The notes below the pieces were generated by a model. The model had not been told where the DNA came from and did no database searches. It saw nothing but the letters and a program-made list of their open reading frames with translations. A stretch of 64,000 nt of DNA. Origin: Ceratobasidium sp. AG-K. Taxonomy: Eukaryota > Basidiomycota > Agaricomycetes > Cantharellales > Ceratobasidiaceae. The stretch lies in assembly GCA_037039685.1 (NCBI GenBank), contig JAWNGF010000015.1:139001-203000 (forward strand), read 5' to 3'. The position numbers and the translations under genes were made by a program. Below, one piece after another: positions 51,050-62,335 of this stretch (the first letter of the stretch is position 1; every line of letters begins with the position of its first letter).

Positions 51050-51495
51050 TGTCATGACCTTCTCTTCTTCTCCTCTTCTTTGTCTGTTTGCCTTGTGTTT
51101 GGTCTTGTTCTGCCCTCCTTGGCGCATTTAGTTGCCTTTCTGTAAGCCATGATTGCAGGACATGCCTGCCTGCCCTGTTCCCTTGTCTCCTTGGAGTCCA
51201 TGGACTTACCTTGTTTCCTTTGTCTTGTCCTTGCTTCTCTTGGACTCTTGCCTTTTCTCATTTTGGTTCCCTTTGTCGCCTGCTCTCTATTGTACATAGC
51301 CACAGTAGTTAGTATATATACCAGCAACACAAGTCTTGCCCCCACAAGACTTGTTCTCTTGTTGTTCTCCCCTATCACTCACTGTGTGACCCACTTAGGC
51401 CTTAGCGCTGCACATTTGACCTTTGTCATCATCCCAACCCCCATCCTCATCACCTGTGGAGCCTTGGCCTCCAAGGTTTGGCTAGGGTTGTGATG
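51050..51495 (+). repeat. Gamma-6 5' LTR
   Basis: 446 bp, TGTCATGACC to GGTTGTGATG (the usual end GACA is mutated). The predicted start ACAAGACTTGTTCT is at 51344-51357. Confidence 0.9.
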
Positions 51496-51497
51496 CT

Positions 51498-51511
51498 AGA
51501 ACAAGTCTTGT
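51498..51511 (+). promoter_or_regulatory. Gamma-6 predicted self-primer binding site
   Basis: AGAACAAGTCTTGT, two bases after the LTR, is exactly complementary to 51344-51357 although the rest of this copy is much decayed. A leader of about 390 bases follows. Confidence 0.65.
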
Positions 51512-51903
51512 TGCCTTCATTGTGGATACAGCCCTTGTCGCTGTTGGAACCAGGTCTTTCATCACTGGGTCATCTCTGAGCATTGCATACCCTTTACCAT
51601 TGATCAGCTAACATCCCCATCTCCCCCCTCCATCATTCACATGTTGAGGCATACTGCAGCTTGCACCCATTAGCCTGTTGACAACGTCCCCTGTCCTCTG
51701 ATATCACTGAGCCGTTGCCACCTAATCAGGAAGCGCCGCTCACATATTCTATTGGAACAAGCACCTCTGATACCTTTGCCTTGGACCTACTGTCAACTAG
51801 GTTCCCCCTACACTTTCCATCTCTACCCAGGGGACATACTGTCTACCCACACTACTAGCCAGATTTGGTTGAAGCACACCAGGAAGCGCACTTATTATAG
51901 CTG

Positions 51904-53574
51904 ATGTTCAACAGGAGTCAATCTAATTTGGCAGAATCCTACAGACAAACCATGGCATCAATGTCAATCCCATCCACATCTCTAAAAGGCAAAGAACCTC
52001 TGGCACCACCAGCCCCTGAAACTCCCTATCATCAAACCCGGTTCTCAGAACCTCCCCCATCAAAAAAGGAAGGTGATGAGGAAGGATCTGCAGGAGAGAT
52101 ACCACTATTTGATCTCAACCCACTCCCTACAAAACCTTTGATGCTGAATCCAGACCCCCTTCCCCCACGATTGACCGCTATGAAGGCAACACCTGGTGGG
52201 AAATCAATGAAAGCAATTTTCAAAAACAAATTCTTGATATTCTCAAGGAAATGTCGCTGTGTCAAAGCCTCATGGCAGAATGGCTGGAACACATTGAACA
52301 ATGGATCCTACATAATGGGGATGATGGAAACATCTGCATTGATTGGCCGGCGGAAATTTTGGATCAGAACCGCAAACTATACAATGAGTTAACCAATCAA
52401 CACGGAATCACAAGGGATGCTATTCAGGCCCAGGGAATTGTAGCAAGTGGAAGAACCACGGGACCTAGTGGGACAACCTCAGGGCAGCCCAATACCTTAA
52501 CAACCAGTCAATTAGCATTGTCACTAGGAGGAGGAACCACAATGTGAGGGCTTAGGGGATCAATGATGCAATTTGCACCACCCTCCTCTAGAATCATGGC
52601 ACCAACTAGCTCAATCTTCAAGCCTGGAAGGGCAGAGAAATCAGCAGCATCCAAACCAACAGAATTCCATGGTGAACAAGGAGCCAAAGCCAGGACTTCA
52701 CTTATTCCTGTGCTAATTACATTGCTGATTCTCATTACGCAACTGCTTCCGATGAAAAGAAAATTTGTCTTATCATTTCCTATCTGCGTGGATCTGCTGT
52801 TGACTGGATTTGTCCCTTCCAGGATCTACACAATGCAGGTGCTCCCCAGACAATCTTTACAGACCTAGATGTCTTCCAACACGAGTGGGAATCAGCTTTT
52901 GGCAAAATCAAACAGGTTGAAGTTGATTGGCAAAAGTATAAGGCACTTGCCCAAGTCAAAAACAGTGGTGGAATGCATCACTCAATTTATAATCTTATCA
53001 GCCCTGTTGGACTACAATGAGCAGACCCTGAAAGACAATTTCTATGCTGGTCTCAAAGACAACATCAAGGATATGCTTATGTCCCAGGCATACAATTGCC
53101 ACAATGCCACCCTGCAGGAGCTATTCACAAGAACCCAGGAAATTGATGCGGCCCTCATTGTGAGGAACATGGAAAAAAAAGGTACAAGCACCTTGGAGAG
53201 GGCGACACCAAGCAGAACCCACAAGCAGGTGACCATGAGCACAACAGCGCATAAATTCCAGAAGGGAGAAGCAATCTACACGGTGACCCCTCAGGGTAGC
53301 AAGAAGGGTACAATCAAGTCAATCGGCAAAAAACAAGTGCGGGTTCCTCACACCCAAGGTAAAATGGGCTGATGGAACAACAACAGAGATCTCCTTTAGT
53401 TTCATCAAACTGGATACCCATCTAGCCAAGGTGGAGGTAGCAGCCGTCACAAGTGAAACCACATGCTACCATTGCCAGAAGAAGGGACATATTGCCAAAG
53501 ATTGCCATGCACAAATAGCCGCCCTAGAGGGTGTTGACACCACAGATTCAGAGTTGGGAAAAGGCATTGACTGA
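51904..53574 (+). pseudogene. Gamma-6 gag (several frameshifts)
   Basis: ATG 51904. It aligns with Gamma-X gag, but a frameshift near 52115 and further shifts near 52700, 52960 and 53320, and a stop at 52544-52546, break it. The knuckle C-Y-H-C-Q-K-K-G-H-I-A-K-D-C is readable at about 53464-53505. The heptamer GGGAAAA (53556-53562) is in register before the stop at 53572-53574, but the -1 frame now meets TGA almost at once. Confidence 0.85.
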
Positions 53575-56500
53575 GGGGAGCATCAGGCGCCCTAAAGACG
53601 GAATTAGATCGTGAAGTTGGGAAGAATGAAAAACAGTCTGTAAACAAAATATATCTTTGTTCCACCAAATATGCAGACCAGCTTCAAGTCCCCATCACAA
53701 TCAAAAGCCTGAAAAATCTTATTACTGTTGTGATGATTAACTCAGGAGCATCAGGAAACTTCATCAACTCTGAGTACATAAAAAAACACAGGATCCCCAC
53801 AAAAAAGAAGAAGACTGCAAGACGGGTCCAAGTACTAGATGGCTGACCGATAGCAAATGGGTTGATTGACAAGGAGTGTACCTTCCAAATCATTATGAGC
53901 AACCATGTTGAAGAAATCACTTGTGACATTGCGCCATTAGGCTGTCACACCATAGTTCTGGGCATCCCATGGCTGAAGAAGCATAACCTAAGGATCAATT
54001 GGGCATTAGGGACATTGAAATTTGAGTCAGATTATTGCGCAGCAGAATGTTTATATGAAGATTGCAATGCCATGGAAGGAGGGGTAGTGGGTCAGCTTCC
54101 TGATGAATATTTCGAATTCAAAGACATCTTTGTGGCCAAAGAGGTGGAGAAATTGCCTCCCCACAGACCCTATGAGCTCAAAATCGAATTGGAACCAGGT
54201 GCAAAACCCAAGATTGGCATAGTATACTCTCTTACCAAGGAAGAGGACTGCATTCTCAAAACATGGATTGACAAAAATCTGGAAAAAGGATTCATTGTAC
54301 CCTCAACCTCAGAATGGGCATTGCCTGTAATGTTTGTCAAGTGCCATGACATTGACAGAAAACCACAACCTCCCAGACTCTGCATGGACTATCAATACCT
54401 GAATAGATGGACCAAAAAGAACCGTTACCCACTACCAAGAACAGATGATCTCATTGAGCGGGTCAAGGGTGCAAAAATCTTTACCAAACTTGATCTCAAG
54501 TCAGGATACAACCTAGTCAGGGTTGCAGAGGAAGATGTTCACAAAACAGCTTTCAGGACAAAATACAGGCTCTACAAAACAAAAGTCATGCCATTCAGGC
54601 TCACCAATGCACCAGCCACTTTCCAAAACATGATGGATGCCAAGTTTAGGGACATCAAAAGGGTGTACGTGGAGATCTATATTGATGATATCTTAATCTT
54701 CTCCAAGAATCCTGAAGAACATCCCACGCATGTAAAGGAAGTGCTGCGCTGTCTGCAACACCTCGGCCTTTACTGTTCCCTCAAGAAGTGTTGGTTCCAT
54801 GTGTCCAAAGTAGACTACCTAGGGCTAGTCATATCAGGGGAAGTGGTTGAAATGCATGAAGAGAAAATCAGCGCTATCAAAAAATGGCCTAGACCTAAAA
54901 ATGTTACAGACGTCCAAACCTTCCTTGGCTTTGCAAACTTCTATTGCTGGTTCATTTGCAACTATACTCACATAGTGCGCCCCTTGTACGACTTGACCAT
55001 AAAAACAAAGCAATGGGAATGGGGAACGGAAGCAGAACTTGCATTCCAGGGATTAATCAAGGAATTCATCAAAGCACCTATCCTTCTGCAACCTGATCAG
55101 GACAAGGGGTTCATCATTGAGTGTGATGCATTGGACAAAGCCACAGGGGCAGTTCTCAGTCAATACAGTTCCAACAACAAGCTCCACCCTGTTGCCTTCA
55201 TGTTCAAAAGCCTGTCTCCAGCCAAACAGAACTACGATATCTTTGACAAAGAACTCCTGGCAAATATCAAGGCTTTTAAGGAATGGTGCCACCTTTTGGA
55301 AGGAATGGAAATCCCTGTGTTACTCATTACCAACCACAAAAACCTGGAATACTTCATGACCTCCAAGGTTCTGACCAAACGACAGATTAGATGGGCAGTC
55401 TTTCTCTCAGAATTCAATTTCCAGATCAAGTACAGGGCCGGCAAACTTAACAGAAAGGCAGATGCACTCAGTTGACAAAGCAACCACAACCTAGAACAGA
55501 GGGTAGTCCCTCAAAAACCCCTACTTTTGCCACATCTCTTCATCAGTTAGGCAGAAGAGGAACCTCAGGGTATGGCGTCAACCATGGATATTTGGCAACA
55601 ATCAAGGATCAGACTCAAGAAGACAACTATGTTACATCAATTTGGGTTATCCTTAGCAACCAACCAGAAAAGGCATGTGTGTCAGTACAGAAGGAGTTTG
55701 GAGATTGGAAAATCAGGAATGATATGTTGTATTGCAAAGGGAAGATTTATGTCCCCAGCAACAATGAGATCAAGCGCCAGATCCTGGAACTCCACCACAA
55801 CAATAAAGCAGCTGGACACATGGGGCAAGCGAAAACCCTGGAAATGGTCAAGCAGCAGTATTGGTGGCCATCCATGAAAGCATATGTCAACAAATATGTT
55901 TCTTTGTGTGACTTGTGCCAACAATCAAAACCAATCAATCAATGCCCACTTGGTGAATTGCAACCACTCAAACTTCCCTCCAAACCCTGGCAACACATCT
56001 CTGTTGATATGATTGTCAAACTTCCACTGTCAAAAGGTCTAGACTCCATCTTGGTTGTTGTGGACACCCTAACCAAGATGGCACATTTCGTACCTTGTAC
56101 TGAAAGGACCACATCACCCAAACATGCAGAACTGTTCATGGAGCATTGTTGGAAGTTGCATGGAACCCCAGAAACTGTTGTATCTGATTGTGGCCCCATG
56201 TTTGCATCCAAATTCATGAGAGAAATTTACCAGGCCCTGAACATCTGGCCCAGACTCTCCACAGCATATTACCTGGAAACTGATGGACAAATGGAGCGCA
56301 TCAACCAAATGGTAGAAGCCTTTATTTGTACCTACTGTTCTTTCAGGCAGCATGATTGGGCCTTGTTATTACCTTTTGCCAAGTTTGCATACAACAATTT
56401 GTTCCACTCCAGTATTGGCATGATGCCATTCTTTGCCAGCACGGCCCACCATCCATCAATTGAAGGCACACCAATAGAAGATGGATCTGTGCCAGAGGCC

Positions 56501-57130
56501 ACAGCTCATGTGCAGCGCATTCAAGACTGTTTGGAAGAAGCTAAGGCCAGTTTGACCCTGAGCAAGGAACAGGACAAGGAATACGCAGACAAGCAGCAGC
56601 AGGAAGATCCTTTCATCCTTGGCGGCAAGGTGTGGCTGAGTCACAATCACATCACAACACACAGGCCTTCCATCAAGTTATCCCACAAACGTCTTGGTCC
56701 ATTCACTATTCTGGAAGCCATTGGAAAAACGCTTACAAATTAGATCTCCCACCAGCCATGACCATACACCTGGTAATCAATGTGTCACGCTTAGCCAAGT
56801 ATGAAGAGGACAAAATTGAGGGGCACCATGTTGAACTACCCCCTCCTATTAAAACGCCAGAAGGAGAAGAAGAGTATGAGGTGGAATGCATTCAAAGTTC
56901 CAAAGTTGAGAAAGGAGTCCTGAAGTACTTTGTCAAATGGAAGGGTTACACAGCAGAACACGATTCTTGGGAACCTTTGGAGAACCTTGGCAATGCATCA
57001 GAACTCATCAACAAGTTCCACAAGGAACACCCAGAAGCCATTAAGGAAGTTCCCAAGGTTACAAGGAAATGTTGCCATGAAGAGACAAAGGAGGATTTGG
57101 CTGCTGACAACAAGGAAGATTGCCCCATAC
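53562..57130 (+). pseudogene. Gamma-6 pol: protease to chromodomain (broken)
   Basis: The protease centre M-I-N-S-G-A has lost its Asp. The frame 53862-55475 is open over RT (YIDD at about 54681-54692) and RNase H, with a TGA at 55473-55475. Integrase lies at 55472-56743 (HHCC; V-D-M-I-V-K-L-P; V-S-D-C-G-P-M-F; the Glu region reads Q-M-E-R-I-N-Q-M). A frameshift near 56735 precedes the W-E-P chromodomain at about 56870-57000. It is cut at K-E-D-C-P-I by the Alpha-2 LTR. Confidence 0.88.
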
Positions 57131-57620
57131 TGTTGCAACCTGCTAAGTAGTAGAGTTGACGACTGCTAATCGCCTTGTTGACCGTGAGCAATAAGTCTAA
57201 GTAGACTAAATTGCTAAGGGAAATCGCTAGCTTCTAAGTAGAAGTCCTAGCTCCAAATCCCAAGTGGCTGCTGTAGTGGCTAAGTAGCCAAGTGCCTCTG
57301 ATCACACACTGCAGGGAGAGTTGACAAGGCAAAGCAAGCTGGGGATGACCATGCTGGCAAGCCAGTATATATAGGCAAAGACAGGACAAGTCATATATAC
57401 AAAGTGAGTCAGCAAGTCCAGCCACAACCAAGTCATAAAGGGGGCTGCGTAAGGCCAGCCAATAGAAAACAGCATGAGTCATATGACTCATGGTAACACA
57501 TCATCCATACACCTCACTAAACAAGGGAGAGGGTGCATCTATACAGAAGAGGCGCCTAAGGCGCCGGTACAAGCCACGAGTCCGCAGAAAGGGAGACAGA
57601 GGGCGGGACAGGTCACGACA
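57131..57620 (-). repeat. Alpha-2 3' LTR
   Basis: 490 bp; on the plus strand TGTTGCAACC to GGTCACGACA, next to the polypurine complement TTGCCCCCCC. It keeps the 20-bp palindrome CATGAGTCATATGACTCATG (57473-57492) seen in Alpha-1, and another TGAGTCA near 57406. Confidence 0.92.
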
Positions 57621-57660
57621 TTGCCCCCCCACATAGGGCCAGGTAGTGGAGCGCCTGGGC

Positions 57661-58797
57661 CTATCTGCGGGCAACCCATTCATTTAACTCCAGCCAGCCA
57701 ACACGTTCTGCCAGGTTCCGCATGTCCGATTCGAGAACCTTGTTCATGCCGTCCCACTTCTCTTGGTAGAGCTTGTCAAGCTCCTCCTGGTGTCGTTGTT
57801 GGAGGCGCTCGAGTTCTTCTTGCTCTCGGAGTGCCCACTGCTCCTGTTGGTGGTTGAGCCATTTGTTGAGCTGGTTGACCGTCCAGGATCCGCACTGGAC
57901 AAGGCGGTAGGCTTCCAGGACGTTGGCGTCGCAAGGCATGCAATCGGTCAGCGGGTGGGGTTCGAGATTGGCAATTGCCTGCCTGACATCAGCGATGAGG
58001 GCCTCGACATTTTCCCGGGCCCTGTCCCAGGTCGCGTTTCATTCTCGTTTGACTTGCTCGGCATCCTCCTCGGTGATGGGGGGAGGGGGAGGGAGATCGA
58101 CCGCCTCCTCCTTGCCTTCGCCTGGCTCCATTGCCTGGTCGCTTCCGTCAGCGCCTTTTGACCAGTAGGTAGCGGAGAGTGGGGATTTGGGGTATGTGTT
58201 GTCAGCAACTGGTGGTTCAGGCTTTTTCTGCCACTCACAAGGGGCGGGCCAACCACTGGTGAAGTCATAGGAGCAATCGCTCCACCAGGTTCCTTTGTTG
58301 TCGACGTGTCCTCCATTGGCCGAGGCAATGCGGGGGTCGGTTTTGTGTTTGAACCACTTGTCGCCTTCCCATTTGTAGCCGGTGTCCCTGTTCCAGGTGT
58401 CGGCACTCTTGGTAACCACGTTGCGGATGGTAAGTCCGATGCATCCTTGGCAGTGGTAATATTTGCTTCGACCAATGTCAGTCGGGTCCGAGGGCTGGGC
58501 GTTGGGGTGGCTAACCCAGAGGAGGGAGCCGAGTTGGGGGTGGATGAGGGACTTGCGTTCTTCATCCCACTTGAGGTTGTCTTGTTTGGCAAGAGGGATG
58601 TAGCCGAGGTGAACCCCAGGCTCGAGATCGTTGGCCAGTTTCCTGGCCTCCTTGAGGGACCAAGGCGCTGTAGCCCTGCAGTTGATGGCAAATTTGCCCG
58701 GTCCTCTGGCCATGATGGCCTTCCCATAGCTGGCACTGAGCCTGTAGGAGGCAAGACGGGTGGCAGCAGGGGTGTTGTTGGAGCGGATAGGGGCCAT
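57661..58797 (-). pseudogene. Alpha-2 ORF3, 378 codons with one nonsense codon
   Basis: ATG 58797. One TGA at 58039-58041 (codon 253) replaces the Trp of Alpha-1, and the frame then continues to 57661. Core: L-I-H-P-Q-L-G-S-L-L-W-V (84-95), S-K-Y-Y-H-C116-Q-G-C119, R-N-V-V; then W-rich K-W-E-G-D-K-W-F-K, and C175 and C187. The four cysteines could form a metal site. The C-terminal 60 residues look like a coiled coil (E-E-L-E-R-L-Q-Q-R-H-Q-E-E-L). The core is homologous to Beta ORF3. The frame is -1 relative to pol. No known family recognised, no membrane segment. Confidence 0.82.
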
Positions 58798-61700
58798 TGC
58801 AAGGGATGTAAAGAGCTTTTTTGAAAAACGGTGGGAGAGTGGGCTAAGAGCGGACTGGTGTGAGTAGGCTGAGTAGCTGGGATGAGTACTTCAGCCGCCT
58901 TTCCTCTCGTCCATTTGTATTCTTGTGGTTTGAAATTTGGAGGAAGAGGGCCGGTGGGAAAGTCCTTCTGGAATTTTCTCATCACAGGAGTCATATCGGC
59001 AAATTTTTCTGACCGTTCTTCTGTGTCCTCTAGAGGTCCATATCCTTTCCATCTGATGCAATATTTCAGTCCATCAGCGTCTTGATGCCAATCAATGATC
59101 TTCTCTACTTCATATTCTTCCTCCCCTTCTTTTGTAACGATTGGTGGAGGTCGGGGTTGGTTCCGATGGAAATCCACATCTTCCTTGTAGTGGGTCAACA
59201 TGTTTCCATGGAAGATGTCATGTATTTTCATGGGCTTGGGAAGGTCAAGCTGGTAGGCGTGTGAAGAGATTTGTTTTTTGACAACAAAGGGACCGGTCTT
59301 TTTGTCATCAAGCTTCTTGCTTGGGCGCCTAGTTTTGATATTGGTAGTCAGGAGCCACACGTTGTCCCCTTCCTTGTACTGGTGTTTTGGGAGCTCTTCC
59401 TTTGTTTGGTGGTACCCCATCATTGCCTTTGCTTCTTCCCACACGGCCTCCATGTCGTTTGTCCATTTGTCGCCTTCTGGAGAGTGAGTCATATAATCCT
59501 CAATGGTCCACTTTGGAGTCATTCTGTAGACTATTTCAAATGGTGACTTGTTTGTGACGCGATTCCTGTGATTGTTGTGGCAGAACTCCGCGATTGGTAG
59601 CCATTTGGCCCAGTCATCTTGTCAATGGTTGCAAAATATTCTCAGCCATCCTTCTAACCATTGGTTTGTTTTTTCTGCAAGGCCATCAGTTTCTGGGTGG
59701 AAGGCTGTGCTGAAGGTCGGTTGGATATTGAGTTGTTTGTACACCGCCTCCAGGAAGTGAGATTTGAAAGTCGTTCCTCTATCAGAGACTGTGGTTTTTG
59801 GGAAGCCGTGGAGGCGCCATACCTCCTTGATGAAGATGTCGGCAAGTTGTTCGGAGTTGGTAGCTTCGTTGCAAGCGATGAAATGTGCCATTCTTGAGAA
59901 GCGGTCTACAACCACAAGGACACTGTCGAAACCTTCCGATTTTGGTAGTTTCACAATAAAATCGTAACCAATGTTTTCCCAGGGCTTTTCCGGGATGGGT
60001 AAGGGTTTGAGCGGCAAGTGTCCTTTGCTTCCCTTCCCCCTTTGGCAGATTTTGCAGCTTTCAACAAATCAATTCACTTGGCTTTTCATGCCGGGCCAAA
60101 AGTATCGTCTTGAGAGAAGTTCCAGGGTCCTTGCTTGTCCTTGGTGACCAGCCATGGGTGTGTTGTGATGTAGTTGTGGCAGCTTCAGTTTGACGTCCTT
60201 TTCGTCAGGGACGACAATCCTTCCTTGATACCACAGGAGGTCTTCCTCCCATTTGTAGTCTTTGAATTGCTTTCTCACGGAGGGTGGAAGGGACTCTTTG
60301 TCCTTTGTGCCGGTAATCAAAGTTTGCAAGGTTTTGTCCTCTTCCTGTGCTTCTTTGAGTTCACTCATGAGGTCTGATCCCATCATGGCGGCAAAGCCCT
60401 TGAATCTCTCGGCAGAGATCATAGTCTATTCCGCAGATGCAATGTCCCCATGGTTGCTTCTTCTGGAGAGAATGTCTGGTTTTTCCGACATCTTCCCAGG
60501 CCAATAGTGGATTTTGAAATTGTAACTTGCTAGCATCAGAAGCCATCTGTGGTGTCTTTGGTTGAAATTCACAGAGTCCTTCCAGTAGGTCAAGTTTTTG
60601 TGGTCCATATAGATGATCACAGGTTCCTTTGTTCCTTCAAGGTGAATGCGCCAGTGTCTCAGTGCTTTGATGATAGCGAAAAGTTCCTTGTCGTGTGTGT
60701 CATAGTGCAACTCCGCGTCTTTGAAGCTCTTGGAGAGGAAGCCAATTGGGTGCAAGTAACTGTTGTCTTGTCGTTGGCTAAGAATTGCTCCTAAAGCGAC
60801 TCCTGAGGCATCGGTTTCTAGGAAGTATTGCTTTGACTCATCCGGATGTGCCAGTACTGGTTCTTCCAAGATCATTTTCTTCAGTTTTTCGAAGGCTTCT
60901 TGATGTACTTCCTTCCATTCCCATTTCTGGTCTTTTCGTGTAAGCTGGGTAAGCGGTTTGACAATGGAGGAGAAGGAAGCCACAAATCTTCTGTAGAAGT
61001 TGCAGAAGCCAACAAAAGCTTGTAGCTGCTTGACAGTTTTTGGGACAGGCCATTCTTGGATAGTCTTGATCTTGTCTTTGTTCATGGAGATACCGTTTTT
61101 GTCCACAACAAATCCTACCCAATTGGCTTTTTTGCCGTAAAAGGTGCACTTTTTGAGGTTCCCATACAGATTGTTTTTTTGTAACCTTTTGAGGACTTCT
61201 CTGATGTCCAAAGTGTGTTGGTTTCTTCCCCTAGAGATGATCAAGATATCGTTGATGTAGACTACTATCTTTTTCCCAATCTGGTCTCTGAAAATATTGT
61301 CCATCATTCTTTGGAAGGTAGAAGGTGCATTCTTCAGTCCAAAAGCCATCACAGTGTATTCGAAGAGGCCTTCAGAAGTGCTGAATGCTGTTTTCCATTC
61401 GTCCCCCTCCCTGATTCTCACATTCCAGAAACCGTTCTTCAGGTCTAGAGTGGTGATAAAAAGTTCTTCATCTGATTTGTCGCTAGTCTTCTTGAAGATC
61501 TCCAGGAGTTGATCCATCAATGGAATGGGGTAACAGTCTGGGATAGTTTCCACGTTTGCCCCTCTGTAGTCAACAACTGGTCTCAGGTCAGGCACGGTTT
61601 GTCCTGGTTTCAGTGCCTTTGTGACAAAGAATAGGCTAGCAGCAACAGGGGAGTCGCTGGGTCTGATTCTTCCTGACTTCAATTCTGACCTCACATACTC

Positions 61701-62335
61701 CTTTGTGGCTTCCCTTTCTCTGGGTGAGAGCGGATAAGCCTTTTTTGGTTTTGGGAGCTTGTTGTTGTCATAGAAGTCTATTTTGCAATCCCATTCCCTA
61801 TGTTCTGGGAGTTTGTCGTATTGCTCCTCATCAAAGACATCGGCAAAGTCCTTGAGTTCTTCTGGAAGTTCTTGTAACATCCCTGCTTTTGCCTGGATGT
61901 CAGGCTCCTTTCTCCACTTGATAGAGAATGGGGCCCAGGAAATTTCGGGGTTTGTTTCCTTCAACCATGTCATGCCAAGGATCATGGGTTGGGTTCCTGT
62001 GGGCATGACATAGAATCTTTGTTCGAAGGTTCTTCCTTCTATGTTGAATTTCAATTTGCATTGGTGCCGGATGTGGTTTTTTTGAGTTTTCCCGTTGATC
62101 ATTTCCACGCTTCTAGGCGTTTGTAAAAGGATCCAGGGAATATTGTTTTTCTTTGCAAAGTTCAGGTTGATGAAGTTTCTAGAGGAGCCAGAGTCAATGA
62201 GAGTCGGGATGTTTTCCGTGATTCCCTCTGCTTGTGCATATACCATGGGTGATTCATTTGTGGCTTTGCAGTAGTATACATTTCGCAGAGAGGATATTGG
62301 GGCATCTTCACACATGGTGGAGAGATGCCCATCTA
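57948..62335 (-). pseudogene. Alpha-2 pol: protease to chromodomain, three stops, RT box YIND
   Basis: One frame from about 62335 with stops at 60423-60425, 60066-60068 and 59619-59621; the latter two are TGA where Arg is expected. An ATG (62315) lies just after the gag stop. Protease centre T-L-I-D-S-G-S-S. The RT catalytic box is Y-I-N-D (61248-61259), so one Asp is lost. RNase H L-E-T-D-A-S-G is present. Integrase has H-Q-G-Q-A-R, D-R-G-T-T-F and A-E-K-T-N-Q-W. GPF module, then a chromodomain near 59140-59010 (E-E-Y-E-V-E-K-I-I-D-W, I-R-W-K-G-Y-G) without W-E-P. The frame remains open about 300 codons over ORF3 to 57948. Confidence 0.9.

Larger units (their letters stand above)
51050..57130 (+). 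mobile_element. Gamma-6, decayed Gamma chromovirus, cut by Alpha-2
   Basis: It has a 5' LTR, a perfect primer site, leader, gag and pol through the chromodomain. It is inserted in Delta-1 RT. Its pol is cut at 57130 by Alpha-2 within the C-terminal tail, so its ORF3 and 3' LTR should lie beyond the window. It is more diverged than the Gamma copies in the centre. Confidence 0.9.
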
